A DNA stretch of 64,000 nt from assembly GCF_042649925.1 (NCBI RefSeq), contig NZ_JBHSAF010000014.1:1029559-1093558 (forward strand), read 5' to 3'. Below, in pieces: positions 17,731-27,084 of the stretch. The position numbers and the translations under genes are program-made. Position 1 is the first letter of the stretch, and every line of letters starts with the position of its first letter. This DNA comes from Pseudaeromonas sharmana (lineage in GTDB: Bacteria; Pseudomonadota; Gammaproteobacteria; Enterobacterales; Aeromonadaceae). The notes beneath the pieces were generated by a model that had not been told where the DNA came from, did not search any database, and saw only the letters and a program-made list of their open reading frames with translations.

Positions 17731-18033
17731 ATGAGCCAACAAGAAGAGATGATGCAAGATGAGTTGAACGAGGCGTTCTGGACGCGGACTGATGCCGTGA
17801 TTCAATTGGCTAACACTCAGGCGGAAGAGGCCGATGCTGACGACGTAAACGCCTCATTGCTGTATGCGGCGGCGCGCTTCTCCTCGTTCCTTATCGCCGC
17901 CCAAGCCGAGGATCATGCCAGCCTGCTGCATGGTCGTGATCAGGCCGTGGATTATTTTGCCAATCAGTTTCGCCAGCTGCTGGCTGAAAATATCGATGAC
18001 TACCTCGAGAACTTCGACGAATACAATGCTTGA
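17731..18033 (+). CDS. DUF3144 family protein
   Basis: A 100-residue acidic, helical protein without signal peptide or membrane segment, matching the DUF3144 family in length and in the motifs FWTRTDAVIQLAN, AARFSSFLIA and DYFANQFRQLLAENIDDYLENFD. The function is unknown. It has an AGGAG ribosome-binding site 6 nt before its ATG and lies just downstream of the Nudix gene. An inverted repeat follows at about 18041-18062. Confidence 0.75.
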   Translation: MSQQEEMMQDELNEAFWTRTDAVIQLANTQAEEADADDVNASLLYAAARFSSFLIAAQAEDHASLLHGRDQAVDYFANQFRQLLAENIDDYLENFDEYNA

Positions 18034-18363
18034 ACATGACGTTGGCGCTGAATGGCGCCAACTCTGGGCATCAGCGCTAAATTAAACTCCCTCCTGGCGA
18101 CCAGGAAGCATTATTTTCGCCCAAGCCATTTTCAGAAAACGATATATTCCCGCAAAGCGGGAAAAATAAAAAAATCATTTTGTTTCAATATGATAAACAA
18201 AAGCAATCATCCTTCTAATTACAGCAAAGCTCATTTGTATCCCGTTTTATTTTCTCGCAGACGTGGTGGCCTTGAATAAAAGAGTGGCACCTGTCATCGA
18301 TTACAGGCGAAAATAATAGAGTTATCAATTGAGCGTTCGACTCGCTGCCGTTGTGGAGCCCAC
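18034..18363. other. AT-rich intergenic region
   Basis: A 330-nt stretch whose central part (about 18090-18280) is clearly richer in A and T than its neighbours. It holds a small TTCCCGC/GCGGGAA inverted repeat (18147-18163) but no convincing gene. It probably contains the promoter of the DsbA-like gene that starts at 18364. Confidence 0.5.
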
Positions 18364-19026
18364 ATGCCTGCCGTTGATTCTGCCACCCGTCTGCACTTTC
18401 TCTACGATCCCCTCTGTGGCTGGAGTTATGGTGCCATGCCGCTGTTGGCCATCGCCCGCCAACGCAATGACATGCACATTGTGCTGCACGGAGCCGGACT
18501 CTGGGTCGGCCATCGGCGCCCTCACTTTGGCACCAGCCTGCAAGCCCAGTTGCTGTTTGTCGACCAACAGATCAGTGTCGCCACGGGGCAGTGTTTCGGT
18601 GACCGCTATCTGAACCGGTTACTGCTCGATAGTCACAAATACCTCGACTCCGAACCGCCACTGCGCGCCCTGCTGGCGCTGGACGCGCTTGGGGGAGATG
18701 CGGTGGCCCTGCTACAGGAGATGCAGCACGCCTTTTTCCAGCACGGGGAATGGTTGGCCGATACGGCGCTGTTATGTGATCTGGCGGCAAAGCAGCAGAT
18801 CGACGGCACCGCGTTCGAACACGCCATGGTCCGGGTCGATCTCTTAGCGCATCTGCAACAGACTCAGCACTGGCTGCACCGTCTGCAGGCCCCAGGCTTT
18901 CCCGCCATGGGGCTGGAAACCGCCGGGCAACTGCATCCCATCGATTTGCGTGCGTTCCATGGTCACTCGGCGTTGTTTGCGGAACACCTCGACGGACTGA
19001 TGGCCACCCCCATGCATCATGTTTGA
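18364..19026 (+). CDS. DsbA family protein (FrnE-like) with CxxS site
   Basis: A 220-residue thioredoxin-fold protein of the DsbA/FrnE-like class without a signal peptide, so probably cytoplasmic. The active-site region reads FLYDPLCGWSYGAMPLL: family members normally have CxxC here, but the second cysteine is serine. A single-cysteine site cannot form the usual internal disulfide and suggests an isomerase- or glutathione-linked role. The rest is helical, as in this family. It converges on the AraC-type regulator, with their stop codons about 2 nt apart. Confidence 0.75.
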   Translation: MPAVDSATRLHFLYDPLCGWSYGAMPLLAIARQRNDMHIVLHGAGLWVGHRRPHFGTSLQAQLLFVDQQISVATGQCFGDRYLNRLLLDSHKYLDSEPPLRALLALDALGGDAVALLQEMQHAFFQHGEWLADTALLCDLAAKQQIDGTAFEHAMVRVDLLAHLQQTQHWLHRLQAPGFPAMGLETAGQLHPIDLRAFHGHSALFAEHLDGLMATPMHHV

Positions 19027-19027
19027 A

Positions 19028-19873
19028 TCAGGGCTGAATACCCAACTGCCGGCGATAACGTTCCGGTGTTGTACCGGATAGCGACTGGAACATGGTGATA
19101 AACGCCGAAGACGAGCTATATCCCAACTCCAGCGCAATCTCCTTGATGCTGATGTGCTGCTCCAGTAGCGGCAGGGCATGTAAAAAGCGCAGTCGTTGCC
19201 GCCACTGACTAAAAGACATGCCCAGCTCACGTTGGCAGCGCCGCGATAAGGTCCGTTCTGTACTGTGTACCAGCCGCGCCCATTGCGCCAATGAGCGATT
19301 GTCCGCCGGTTGTTGCTCCAACGCCCGCAGGACTGGAGCCAATTGCCGATCCTCACTGGTTGGCAAGTAGCGCTGCTGCCGCGGACAGCGCAACAACTGC
19401 TCGATAAGCACCTGAGCCAAATGCAGATCCGTGGCTTCGACAGGGACAGCCAACGCATTTTGCCGAAAGTGCGTCATGATGGCTTGTACCAGAGGAGACA
19501 ACTCCAGCACGCACGGGATCGCAGGCATGTCCCTACTCCACTCGGCCGACAGGTTGAGCGTGCCGAAGTCCAGCGGTTGATGATTGTAGCTGTAATGCCT
19601 GGCGCGCGGCGGGATCCAGACGCCAAACCCCGGCGGTGCGATCACGCTCTGCCCCTCGATGGAGAGTTCCATCAGGCCACTGTGAATAACGGCCAATTGC
19701 CCCCATTCGTGCCACTCCTCCTCCAGATCCGTCATTGCCGCCAGATGGGCCTCACAAAAGCGCAGTGTCTGGGGTGCCAGGCTGATAGAGGGCGCGGAAT
19801 GACGCTGTGGCCGCGGACGACGGCATGTCATCGCGTGGCGAGTTGCATCAGCAGGAGATGGCTTGGTTGTCAT
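19028..19873 (-). CDS. AraC family transcriptional regulator
   Basis: A 281-residue regulator. The N-terminal half is a cupin-like sensing domain (GQLAVIHSGLMELSIEGQ, PPGFGVWIPPRARHY). The C-terminal half has the two helix-turn-helix motifs of AraC proteins, ending with IKEIALELGYSSSSAFITMFQSL and GTTPERYRRQ. The start is placed at ATG 19873; a TTG five codons earlier and an ATG 13 codons later are alternatives. It is divergent from the EamA exporter, so it probably controls that gene and itself from the shared 95-nt region. Confidence 0.88.
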   Translation of the reverse strand: MTTKPSPADATRHAMTCRRPRPQRHSAPSISLAPQTLRFCEAHLAAMTDLEEEWHEWGQLAVIHSGLMELSIEGQSVIAPPGFGVWIPPRARHYSYNHQPLDFGTLNLSAEWSRDMPAIPCVLELSPLVQAIMTHFRQNALAVPVEATDLHLAQVLIEQLLRCPRQQRYLPTSEDRQLAPVLRALEQQPADNRSLAQWARLVHSTERTLSRRCQRELGMSFSQWRQRLRFLHALPLLEQHISIKEIALELGYSSSSAFITMFQSLSGTTPERYRRQLGIQP

Positions 19874-19968
19874 GGCTGAAAAGCACAATCGGTTGGCGGA
19901 TTTTCATTATATCGCTAAAAAATGCCAGCGTAGAATCGCCGCCGATTACTTCTTGTCGAGTTCTTGTC

Positions 19969-20886
19969 ATGTTTTGGTTTCCGCTGTGCGCCGTCCTGAT
20001 CTGGAGCGGTAATGCCATCGTCAGCAAACTGGCTGCCGGTACTATCGAACCTGGTGTTATTGCGTTTTATCGCTGGTTCCTCGCCTGGCTGCTGGTCACC
20101 CCGTTTATGGCACGACCACTGTGGCGTCAACGCCACCAGTTGCGGCCGCACATCGGCAAGCTGATGCTGCTGGCCTTGCTGGGAATGGTGCTGAACCAGA
20201 GCCTGGGTTACTACGCCGCACAAAGCATCAGCGCCGTCAATATCGGCATCCACAATGCGCTGATCCCGCTGCTGACCGTGATCCTCAGCCTGCTGTTACT
20301 GCGCGAGCCGCCCACTCTGGGCATCCTCACCGGCTCAGTGCTCTCGATTGTCGGGCTGATCTGGCTGGTCAGCGCCGGGCAACCGGCTCGCCTGCTGGCT
20401 CAGGGCATGGGGCACGGTGATGCATTGATGCTGTTGGCGGTGGGTTGCTATGCGCTGTATGGCGTTCTGCACAAACGCTGGGCGCTGCCATTGACCGGCT
20501 GGCAACAGCTGTACCTGCAAATGTCTGCCGCCCTGATCTGGTTGTTACCCGATTTTATCCGCGCCGGCGTTATTCACTCCAATCAGTGGCAGCTCAACAG
20601 CCAGAGCTGGCCGCTGGTGATATATGCTGCGTTGCCCGCCTCGTTACTGGCAACCTGGCTGTGGTTGGAGGGCGTGAGACAGCTCGGCGCCAACCGCACA
20701 GCGATCTTCATGAACTTGCTGCCGCTGTTTACAGCTGTGCTGGCGGTGGCCGGTTTGGGAGAACAGTTACACCACTATCATATTTGGGGTGGGGGACTGA
20801 CTTTGCTCGGGGTCCTGCTGTGCCAGCTCTGGCGACAACCCATCCGCCTTGGTACAGCGCAGCGAACATTGAATGCAGGTTGTTGA
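19969..20886 (+). CDS. EamA/DMT family transporter
   Basis: A 305-residue inner-membrane protein with about ten hydrophobic helices in two EamA repeats. The first runs from the N-terminus to about residue 130 and includes the end SLLLLREPPTLG; the second ends LLPLFTAVLAVAGLGE. The family exports metabolites or drugs, and the substrate is unknown. The start ATG is MFWFPLCAVLIWSGNAIVSK, the typical EamA opening. Divergence from an AraC-type regulator is a recurrent arrangement for such exporters. Confidence 0.88.
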   Translation: MFWFPLCAVLIWSGNAIVSKLAAGTIEPGVIAFYRWFLAWLLVTPFMARPLWRQRHQLRPHIGKLMLLALLGMVLNQSLGYYAAQSISAVNIGIHNALIPLLTVILSLLLLREPPTLGILTGSVLSIVGLIWLVSAGQPARLLAQGMGHGDALMLLAVGCYALYGVLHKRWALPLTGWQQLYLQMSAALIWLLPDFIRAGVIHSNQWQLNSQSWPLVIYAALPASLLATWLWLEGVRQLGANRTAIFMNLLPLFTAVLAVAGLGEQLHHYHIWGGGLTLLGVLLCQLWRQPIRLGTAQRTLNAGC

Positions 20887-20946
20887 TCTTGCTTGCCACT
20901 GCGAGCTTGGCTAGTCTCGACAAAGAGAGCCTTGTCGAGAGGTCTG

Positions 20947-21690
20947 ATGACAAACAACGCGTTCAGCACAATACGCCGACTGCTGCTTGCTAGCAGCCTG
21001 CTCTGTTGCGCCCTGTCCACCCAGGCTGCAGACACAGTGCTGGTCGCGACACTGGAATGGCCCCCTTACATCGGCAGTCAACTGCCAGGTCAGGGCCCCT
21101 TAGCGCAACAGAGCCGTCAGATATTTGCGCGTATGGGTCTGCAACAGCAATTGGAGTTCCTGCCCTGGCGCCGGGCGTTGCGAGCTATGGATGAACCCGG
21201 GCCACATCTGGCGATCATGCCGGAATACAACACGCAGCAGCGCCAGCAAGCCCTGTTCTGCTCACAGCCGTTTGCCCGCGCCACCCTATCGCTGGTCCAA
21301 AACACCCAGCTGCCGCCGATCCGCTGGCGTGCCCTCACAGATCTGGCCCCTTACACCATCGGTACCGTCTCCGGTTACGTCCATACCGACGAATTCGACC
21401 AGTTGCTTGCCGCCGGACGCTTGAAACATGAGGAAGCCCCCAGCGACCTGTTGAACCTGCGCAAGGTGGCCGCCGGTCGCCTGCCATTAGCCGTGATAGA
21501 CCCACTGGTCTATCACGCCCTGATACAGCAGGACCCTAGCTTGCGTGCTATGGCTGGCAATATTCGCCTGCTCCCCCACCCCATCGGGGAGCAAGGCCTG
21601 GTCATCTGCTTCCGCCGTACCCCACAAGGGGCAAAACTACGCGACGCGTTTAATGTCGCACTGCGTCAACACCCGCCGGTTCTGGATTAA
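20947..21690 (+). CDS. Periplasmic solute-binding-like protein (family 3 type)
   Basis: A 247-residue protein with a signal peptide (RRLLLASSLLCCALSTQAAD, cleavage probably after QA near residue 28). Its fold resembles amino-acid-type binding proteins: ATLEWPPYIGSQLPGQGPLAQQSRQIF near the N-terminus is the usual first strand-helix, and GTVSGYV marks the second lobe. No ABC permease or ATPase is nearby, so it may be an orphan sensor or scavenging protein. The start ATG gives a proper signal peptide. It lies 60 nt after the EamA gene, and co-transcription is possible. Confidence 0.75.
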   Translation: MTNNAFSTIRRLLLASSLLCCALSTQAADTVLVATLEWPPYIGSQLPGQGPLAQQSRQIFARMGLQQQLEFLPWRRALRAMDEPGPHLAIMPEYNTQQRQQALFCSQPFARATLSLVQNTQLPPIRWRALTDLAPYTIGTVSGYVHTDEFDQLLAAGRLKHEEAPSDLLNLRKVAAGRLPLAVIDPLVYHALIQQDPSLRAMAGNIRLLPHPIGEQGLVICFRRTPQGAKLRDAFNVALRQHPPVLD

Positions 21691-21764
21691 CCCTTAAGGC
21701 TCGGTTAAGACAGGGGCGCAATAATGGGTCCGCCATACAGCCAATTATTGCGGAGCCCGCCGGC

Positions 21765-23678
21765 ATGCCATTTTCACGTTACCGTTTTCTGTGGTGGTTT
21801 AGTTGCCACTACCTTCTGTTGATGCTGGTCTCGCGTCTCGGTTTGCTCTGGCTGGCTGGAAACAGCGCCGGTCTGGATCTGCTTGATGTGCTGACCAGTT
21901 TCAGTCTCGGTAGCCTGTTCGATCTGGGCAGCCTGGTCTATTTGCTGTTACCCATCGCCATCTGGTTAACGCTGATCCCGTTGGCCTGGCGCCAACACCG
22001 CATCTGGCGGGGTGCGGGCATCGCCTTCAGCTGGAGCTGTCTGTTCCTGTTGCTGACTCTGGTGGCCAGTGAATGGGTATTTTGGGGAGAATTTAGCAGC
22101 CGCTTCAACTTCATCGCCGTCGACTATCTGGTGTACACCCATGAAGTATTGGGCAATATTCGCCAGTCTTACCCGCTGGGGCTGTGGTTTGGGCTCTGTG
22201 CCTTGCTGGCAACCTTGCTGCAGCTGGCATCGGCAGCCCTGATGCGACGGCTGCCCACCTGGCGTGCACTGCGCCGACGCGAGTTGTTGCCCGGATTGGC
22301 GCTGCTGATGGTCCTGGTCAGCATCGGCCTGAATGCCGAAGATCGCAATCAGCGCACCAACCAGTATGCCAATGAGCTGGCGGGCAATGGACTCTTCTGC
22401 CTGTTTGGCGCCTTCCGTCACAACGAGCTGGACTATCAACGCTTCTATCCGACACTGCCGCTGGCTGAGGCGGGGCGACTGGTGCGCGCCAGCTTGCAGA
22501 CGCCTGACAGCCAGTTCGTTTCCGCACAACCACAGGATCTGCGCCGTCAGATCCGGCACGCTGGCGCCGAGAAACGGATGAACGTGGTGCTAATCACGGT
22601 CGAGAGCCTGTCCGCTAACTATCTGGGGGTGTTCGGCAACCCTCATCACTTGACCCCGAACCTTGACCGCCTGGCGGCGCAAGGCATGCTGTTCACCCGC
22701 CTCTATGCCACCGGCAACCGTACCGTACGAGGTCTGGAAGCCCTCTCGCTGGCAGTGCCTCCGACCCCCGGCCAGTCGATCGTGCGCCGGCCAAACAACG
22801 AAGGCCTGTTCACGCTGGGCTCTGTTTTCCGTAGCAAGGGCTATGACAGCCTGTTTTTGTACGGTGGGTATGGCACCTTCGACAACATGAATGCCTACTT
22901 CGCGGGCAATGGCTATGAGGTGGAAGACAGAACCAGCCTGCAGCGCGACCAAATCAGCGCCGAAACCATCTGGGGTGTGGCGGATGAAGATCTGTTTGGC
23001 ATGGCACTGCGCCAGTTTGATCAGCAGGCCCAGCTGGCCAAGCCGTTCTTCGCACACCTGATGACCACCAGCAATCATCGCCCTTACCACTTTCCAGACG
23101 GGCGTATCGATCTACCGCAGGGCAGTCGCAACGCCGCCATCAAGTATACCGACTGGGCCATTGGCGAATTTTTACGCCAGGCACAACAACACAGTTGGGC
23201 CGCCAACACCCTGTTTGTCATCGTTGCCGATCACTGCGCATCCAGTGCGGGTAAAACTGAAATTCCGGTAGAGGGTTATCACATTCCGATGATTATCTGG
23301 TCGCCGGGACACATCCCCCCCCAGCAAGTTGATCGTCTGGCCAGCCAGATCGATGTCGCCCCGACCCTGCTGGGCTTGCTCAACTTCAACTACCGCTCAC
23401 AATTTTTCGGTCAGGACGTTTTTGCCACCCCCAAGGGGCCACAGCGCGCCTTCATCGCCACCTACCAGGGATTGGGCTATCTGACCGAACAACAGTTGAC
23501 CATCCTCAACCCGCGGCAGAAACCACAAACTCGCTGGCTGGATCCAACAGCCAGCCAGGAAGATGCCAGCGCCTATCAGCGGCAGGCGATCGCCTGGTAT
23601 GAGTCGGCCAGCCACGCTTTCCGAAGTGGTGCCATGCAAGAGGCAGCTCTGGATGCGGAAACGCTCGCCCGCCGGTAA
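21765..23678 (+). CDS. LTA synthase/MdoB-like sulfatase-family phosphotransferase
   Basis: A 637-residue protein with five hydrophobic segments in the first about 200 residues and a large periplasmic alkaline-phosphatase-fold domain. Features include NVVLITVESLSANYLGVFG (metal site), the nucleophile region TGNRTVRGLEAL, FVIVADHCASSAGK and GYHIPMIIWSPG. Relatives transfer phosphoglycerol or phosphoethanolamine to envelope glycans; in Gram-negative bacteria candidates are osmoregulated periplasmic glucans or LPS. A palindromic hairpin follows the stop. The exact acceptor is not predictable. Confidence 0.85.
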   Translation: MPFSRYRFLWWFSCHYLLLMLVSRLGLLWLAGNSAGLDLLDVLTSFSLGSLFDLGSLVYLLLPIAIWLTLIPLAWRQHRIWRGAGIAFSWSCLFLLLTLVASEWVFWGEFSSRFNFIAVDYLVYTHEVLGNIRQSYPLGLWFGLCALLATLLQLASAALMRRLPTWRALRRRELLPGLALLMVLVSIGLNAEDRNQRTNQYANELAGNGLFCLFGAFRHNELDYQRFYPTLPLAEAGRLVRASLQTPDSQFVSAQPQDLRRQIRHAGAEKRMNVVLITVESLSANYLGVFGNPHHLTPNLDRLAAQGMLFTRLYATGNRTVRGLEALSLAVPPTPGQSIVRRPNNEGLFTLGSVFRSKGYDSLFLYGGYGTFDNMNAYFAGNGYEVEDRTSLQRDQISAETIWGVADEDLFGMALRQFDQQAQLAKPFFAHLMTTSNHRPYHFPDGRIDLPQGSRNAAIKYTDWAIGEFLRQAQQHSWAANTLFVIVADHCASSAGKTEIPVEGYHIPMIIWSPGHIPPQQVDRLASQIDVAPTLLGLLNFNYRSQFFGQDVFATPKGPQRAFIATYQGLGYLTEQQLTILNPRQKPQTRWLDPTASQEDASAYQRQAIAWYESASHAFRSGAMQEAALDAETLARR

Positions 23679-23694
23679 AAATGCCTTCGGCAAA

Positions 23695-23724
23695 ACATCA
23701 AGGCGCCTCACGGCGCCTTGATGT
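23695..23724. terminator. Hairpin between convergent genes
   Basis: ACATCAAGGCGCC / GGCGCCTTGATGT forms a perfect 13-bp stem with a 4-nt loop between the sulfatase gene and the convergent lysozyme-inhibitor gene. T-rich sequence after it is weak. Confidence 0.65.
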
Positions 23725-23748
23725 TGTCCCGGACAGTGACGGCTGTTG

Positions 23749-24498
23749 TCACTGCGACGTCTGCTGACACGCCCACGTCTGCTGTGCCCAGGTGACATCC
23801 GCACCACCCCGGTATTCACGCACCGTAACTTCGCCCCGGTAGTAGACACCCATATCCGTCGGCCGCATCCAGGCCAGCCGATGTTCGCCAGCATGACTCA
23901 CCTCCACCAGCGGTGGATTGGTCGCGTGATAGGTCAATTGCAGTGCCGTGTCGCCACATTGATAGGCAATAGGCCCGTCAGCCGCAACCAGGCCAAACTG
24001 CGCCTGTAACTGACCAATGCGCTCCAGATAGGCAAACTCCAGACACATTTTGACGTCCTGATCCGTGCGGCAGGCGTTTCGGCGCGACTCCCACTGCGCT
24101 TGGTCTGCGGCGACATCCACAGGCCAACGCGGTGTCAGCGTCGCAACCTGCTGCAGCAACTCATCCAACTGATTGACCAGATCGACCTGCGCACGACGCT
24201 CACACAGATACTTGTCATACGTGTCCTTGGGGATCGCCTTGCATTTGGCCCGCAGTGCCTGATCGCGCGCCAGATCCTCGGCCTTGCGCGTCTCGGCATC
24301 CTTCCCCTTCGGCAATTCCGCCTCGGTCAGCACGATCACTTGCGGCGCAGGCAGTGCATGGGGTAAGACTGCGGCCACATCGGTCGCAGCCGCGGCTGAT
24401 ACCGACTGAGGATCCGCAAACACCGAGGGCGCAGCAAGCACGAAGGTAGTAAACAACACGCCGCTAACAGCAGGATGGCCATAGCCAGACAGGAACAT
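23749..24498 (-). CDS. Periplasmic LprI + MliC domain protein (putative lysozyme inhibitor)
   Basis: A 249-residue exported protein. The signal peptide is about residues 1-29 (SGVLFTTFVLAAPSVFA). The middle region has the LprI-type pattern with paired cysteines: WESRRNACRTDQDVKMC followed by LEFAYLERIGQLQ. The C-terminal part resembles MliC, the C-type lysozyme inhibitor: YQCGDTALQLTYH near the start of the domain and the closing WACQ. Both domains occur in proteins that inhibit host or competitor lysozymes. The ATG start has GGAG 7 nt upstream; a TTG five codons earlier is less likely. Confidence 0.7.
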   Translation of the reverse strand: MFLSGYGHPAVSGVLFTTFVLAAPSVFADPQSVSAAAATDVAAVLPHALPAPQVIVLTEAELPKGKDAETRKAEDLARDQALRAKCKAIPKDTYDKYLCERRAQVDLVNQLDELLQQVATLTPRWPVDVAADQAQWESRRNACRTDQDVKMCLEFAYLERIGQLQAQFGLVAADGPIAYQCGDTALQLTYHATNPPLVEVSHAGEHRLAWMRPTDMGVYYRGEVTVREYRGGADVTWAQQTWACQQTSQ

Positions 24499-24734
24499 CG
24501 ACAGACTCCGCAAGGTGAAATCAAAACCGCGCTAGAGTACACGCTAATCCTACCCGAATCCAAGCCTGGCAACCTGCGGGACAGTCAGACGAGGCGGTTT
24601 TCCATCGCGCCTGATGCCCAGCCTGCATAAATGAGACCGGGTTTCCCCCACCTGTTGCCGTTGAAAGCGGCTTTTGCCGGTTTCATGCCGCAGATCGCAT
24701 TCTTGGCCACAGATTACTCCATCACCCCAATTCT

Positions 24735-24748
24735 CTGTTCCAGATCAA
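24735..24748 (+). promoter_or_regulatory. Possible FNR site upstream of nrdD
   Basis: CTGTT-CCAG-ATCAA matches the FNR palindrome TTGAT-N4-ATCAA in 8 of 10 defined bases. It lies upstream of the anaerobic reductase gene, where oxygen control is expected from other enteric bacteria. The left half-site is degenerate. Confidence 0.4.
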
Positions 24749-24776
24749 TAAAAAAGCTTGGCGGTTTGCAGTTTAA

Positions 24777-24823
24777 TTCCCACATCTTGTTATCAAAACC
24801 AGAATAACAACTACATATAGTGT
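24777..24823 (+). promoter_or_regulatory. Tandem NrdR boxes upstream of nrdD
   Basis: A good NrdR box (CAACTACATATAGTGT, 24808-24823) is preceded by a weaker one (TTCCCACATCTTGTTA, 24777-24792). Their centres are 31 bp apart, the three-turn spacing seen for NrdR pairs. The same spacing is found upstream of nrdA in this window, which supports shared control by dNTP-sensing NrdR. Confidence 0.65.
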
Positions 24824-24959
24824 TCTCGAGCTAAAAGGGAGAAACACTACAAATGCAGTCAGGACGCGGGTTAGCGGGCCATCGGGGTCGGCTTTGGCTC
24901 GCATGGACGCGTAATCATGGCCTAGAGCCGACGCGCTATTTCACATCAGGAGCACTATA

Positions 24960-27077
24960 GTGGGACCGGTCGTCATCAAACGGGATGGGTGTCGTGCGCC
25001 GTTCAACGGCATGCGGATTGTCGAAGCGGTAGCCAAGGCGGCAGAAGCAGTCGGGGTACAGGATCTGGCCTATTGCGCCAGCGTTGCCGACCAGGTCGGT
25101 CGACAGATTGCCGAGTTGGCAGAGGTCGACATCCACGACATCCAGAACCGGGTAGAAAACCTGCTGATGGCCGGTGACTACAAGGAGATGGCGCGGGCCT
25201 ACATCGAATACCGTCACGACCGTGATTTGGCACGTGAAAAACAGGGGCGTTTGAATCAGGAGATCCGCGGGCTGGTCGAACAGAGCAATGCCGAACTGCT
25301 GAACGAAAACGCCAATAAAGACAGCAAGGTGATCCCGACCCAACGTGATCTGCTGGCAGGCATCGTCGCCAAGCATTATGCCAAGCAGTACCTGTTACCT
25401 CGTGATGTCGTACAGGCCCATGAGCGTGGCGAGCTGCACTTCCACGATCTCGACTACTCGCCGTTCTTCCCGATGTTCAACTGCATGCTGATCGATCTGC
25501 AAGGCATGCTGACCCACGGGTTCAAGATGGGCAATGCCGAGATTGACACCCCGAAGTCTATCAGCACGGCCACGGCGGTGACCGCCCAGATCATCGCCCA
25601 GGTCGCCAGCCACATTTATGGTGGTACCACCATCAATCGTATCGATGAAGTGCTGGCGCCGTATGTCACCATCAGCTACCAGAAGCATCGCGAGACCGCC
25701 GTCGAGTGGAACATCGCCGATGCCGATGCCTACGCCCGTGAAAGAACCGAAAAAGAGTGCTACGACGCCTTCCAGTCGCTGGAGTATGAAGTCAACACCC
25801 TGCACACCGCCAACGGGCAGACCCCGTTTGTCACCTTCGGTTTTGGTCTGGGAACCAGTTGGGAGTCCCGCCTGATTCAGGAGTCGATCCTCAAGAACCG
25901 TATCGCGGGTCTTGGCAAGAATCGCAAGACAGCGGTATTCCCCAAGCTGGTATTTGCCATTCGGGACGGTCTGAACCTGCGCGCCGGCGATCCTAATTAC
26001 GATATCAAGCGGCTGGCGCTGGAGTGTGCCTCCAAGCGGATGTATCCGGACATCCTGAACTACGACCAGGTGGTCAAGGTGACTGGCTCCTTCAAAACCC
26101 CGATGGGATGCCGCAGCTTCCTCGGCGTATATGAGGAGAATGGCCAGCAAATCCACGAAGGGCGCAACAATCTCGGTGTGGTCAGTCTCAACCTGCCCCG
26201 CATCGCACTGGAGGCCCGTGATGAGGCCCATTTCTTCGATTTGCTGGACAACCGGCTGCGCCTGGCCAAAAAAGCCCTGATGGCGCGCATCCAGCGTCTG
26301 GAAACCGTTAAAGCCCGCGTCGCGCCGATCCTCTATATGGAAGGTGCCTGCGGCGTCCGTCTGAAGGCCGATGATCCGGTTGCGCCGATCTTCAAGAATG
26401 GGCGGGCGTCGATCTCGTTGGGTTACATCGGGCTGCATGAGACGATCAATGCGCTATACGGTACACAGACCCATCTGTTTGACAGCGCGGCACTGCGGGA
26501 GAAGGCCGTACACATCGTCAGCCTGCTGCGTCAGGCTGTCGACAGCTGGAAGGCGGAGACCGGTTATGGGTTCAGCTTGTACAGCACGCCCAGCGAGAAC
26601 CTCTGCACCCGCTTCTGCAAACTCGATACCAAGCAGTTCGGCTTGATTGATGGCGTCACGGACAAGGGCTATTACACCAACAGCTTCCATCTGGATGTCG
26701 AGAAAAAAGTCGACCCTTATGCCAAGCTGGATTTTGAAATGGCATACCCGCCGCTGGCCAGTGGTGGCTTCATCTGCTACGGCGAATATCCGAACCTGCA
26801 GCATAACCTCGAAGCGCTGGAGAATGTCTGGGATTACAGCTACGACAAGGTGCCCTACTACGGTACCAACACGCCAATCGACGAATGCTATGAGTGTGGC
26901 TTCACTGGCGAGTTTGAATGTACGAGCAAAGGCTTTACCTGTCCGCGTTGTGGCAACCATGACTCCACCAAGGTGTCGGTTACCCGCCGCGTCTGTGGTT
27001 ACCTTGGTAGCCCGGATGCCAGACCGTTTAACAGTGGCAAGCAGGAAGAAGTCAAACGACGGGTCAAGCATTTGTAA
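24960..27077 (+). CDS. nrdD: Anaerobic ribonucleoside-triphosphate reductase NrdD
   Basis: A 705-residue class III ribonucleotide reductase making dNTPs without oxygen. Residues 4-90 are an ATP cone (VVIKRDGCRAPFNGMRIVEAV). The catalytic barrel contains GMLTHGFKMGNAEI and CASKRMYPDILNYDQVVK. The zinc site is CYECGFTGEFEC with CPRCGNHD, and the glycyl radical loop RRVCGYLGSPDARPF is near the C-terminus. The start is GTG with AGGAG 8 nt upstream. The activase NrdG follows after a minus-strand TM2 gene. Confidence 0.97.
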   Translation: MGPVVIKRDGCRAPFNGMRIVEAVAKAAEAVGVQDLAYCASVADQVGRQIAELAEVDIHDIQNRVENLLMAGDYKEMARAYIEYRHDRDLAREKQGRLNQEIRGLVEQSNAELLNENANKDSKVIPTQRDLLAGIVAKHYAKQYLLPRDVVQAHERGELHFHDLDYSPFFPMFNCMLIDLQGMLTHGFKMGNAEIDTPKSISTATAVTAQIIAQVASHIYGGTTINRIDEVLAPYVTISYQKHRETAVEWNIADADAYARERTEKECYDAFQSLEYEVNTLHTANGQTPFVTFGFGLGTSWESRLIQESILKNRIAGLGKNRKTAVFPKLVFAIRDGLNLRAGDPNYDIKRLALECASKRMYPDILNYDQVVKVTGSFKTPMGCRSFLGVYEENGQQIHEGRNNLGVVSLNLPRIALEARDEAHFFDLLDNRLRLAKKALMARIQRLETVKARVAPILYMEGACGVRLKADDPVAPIFKNGRASISLGYIGLHETINALYGTQTHLFDSAALREKAVHIVSLLRQAVDSWKAETGYGFSLYSTPSENLCTRFCKLDTKQFGLIDGVTDKGYYTNSFHLDVEKKVDPYAKLDFEMAYPPLASGGFICYGEYPNLQHNLEALENVWDYSYDKVPYYGTNTPIDECYECGFTGEFECTSKGFTCPRCGNHDSTKVSVTRRVCGYLGSPDARPFNSGKQEEVKRRVKHL

Positions 27078-27084
27078 TGAAAAC

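Noticed and set aside
24844..24859. ACACTACAAATGCAGT as the second NrdR box of nrdD
   Set aside because: It is 36 bp from the strong box, whereas the weak box upstream gives the 31-bp spacing also found at nrdA.
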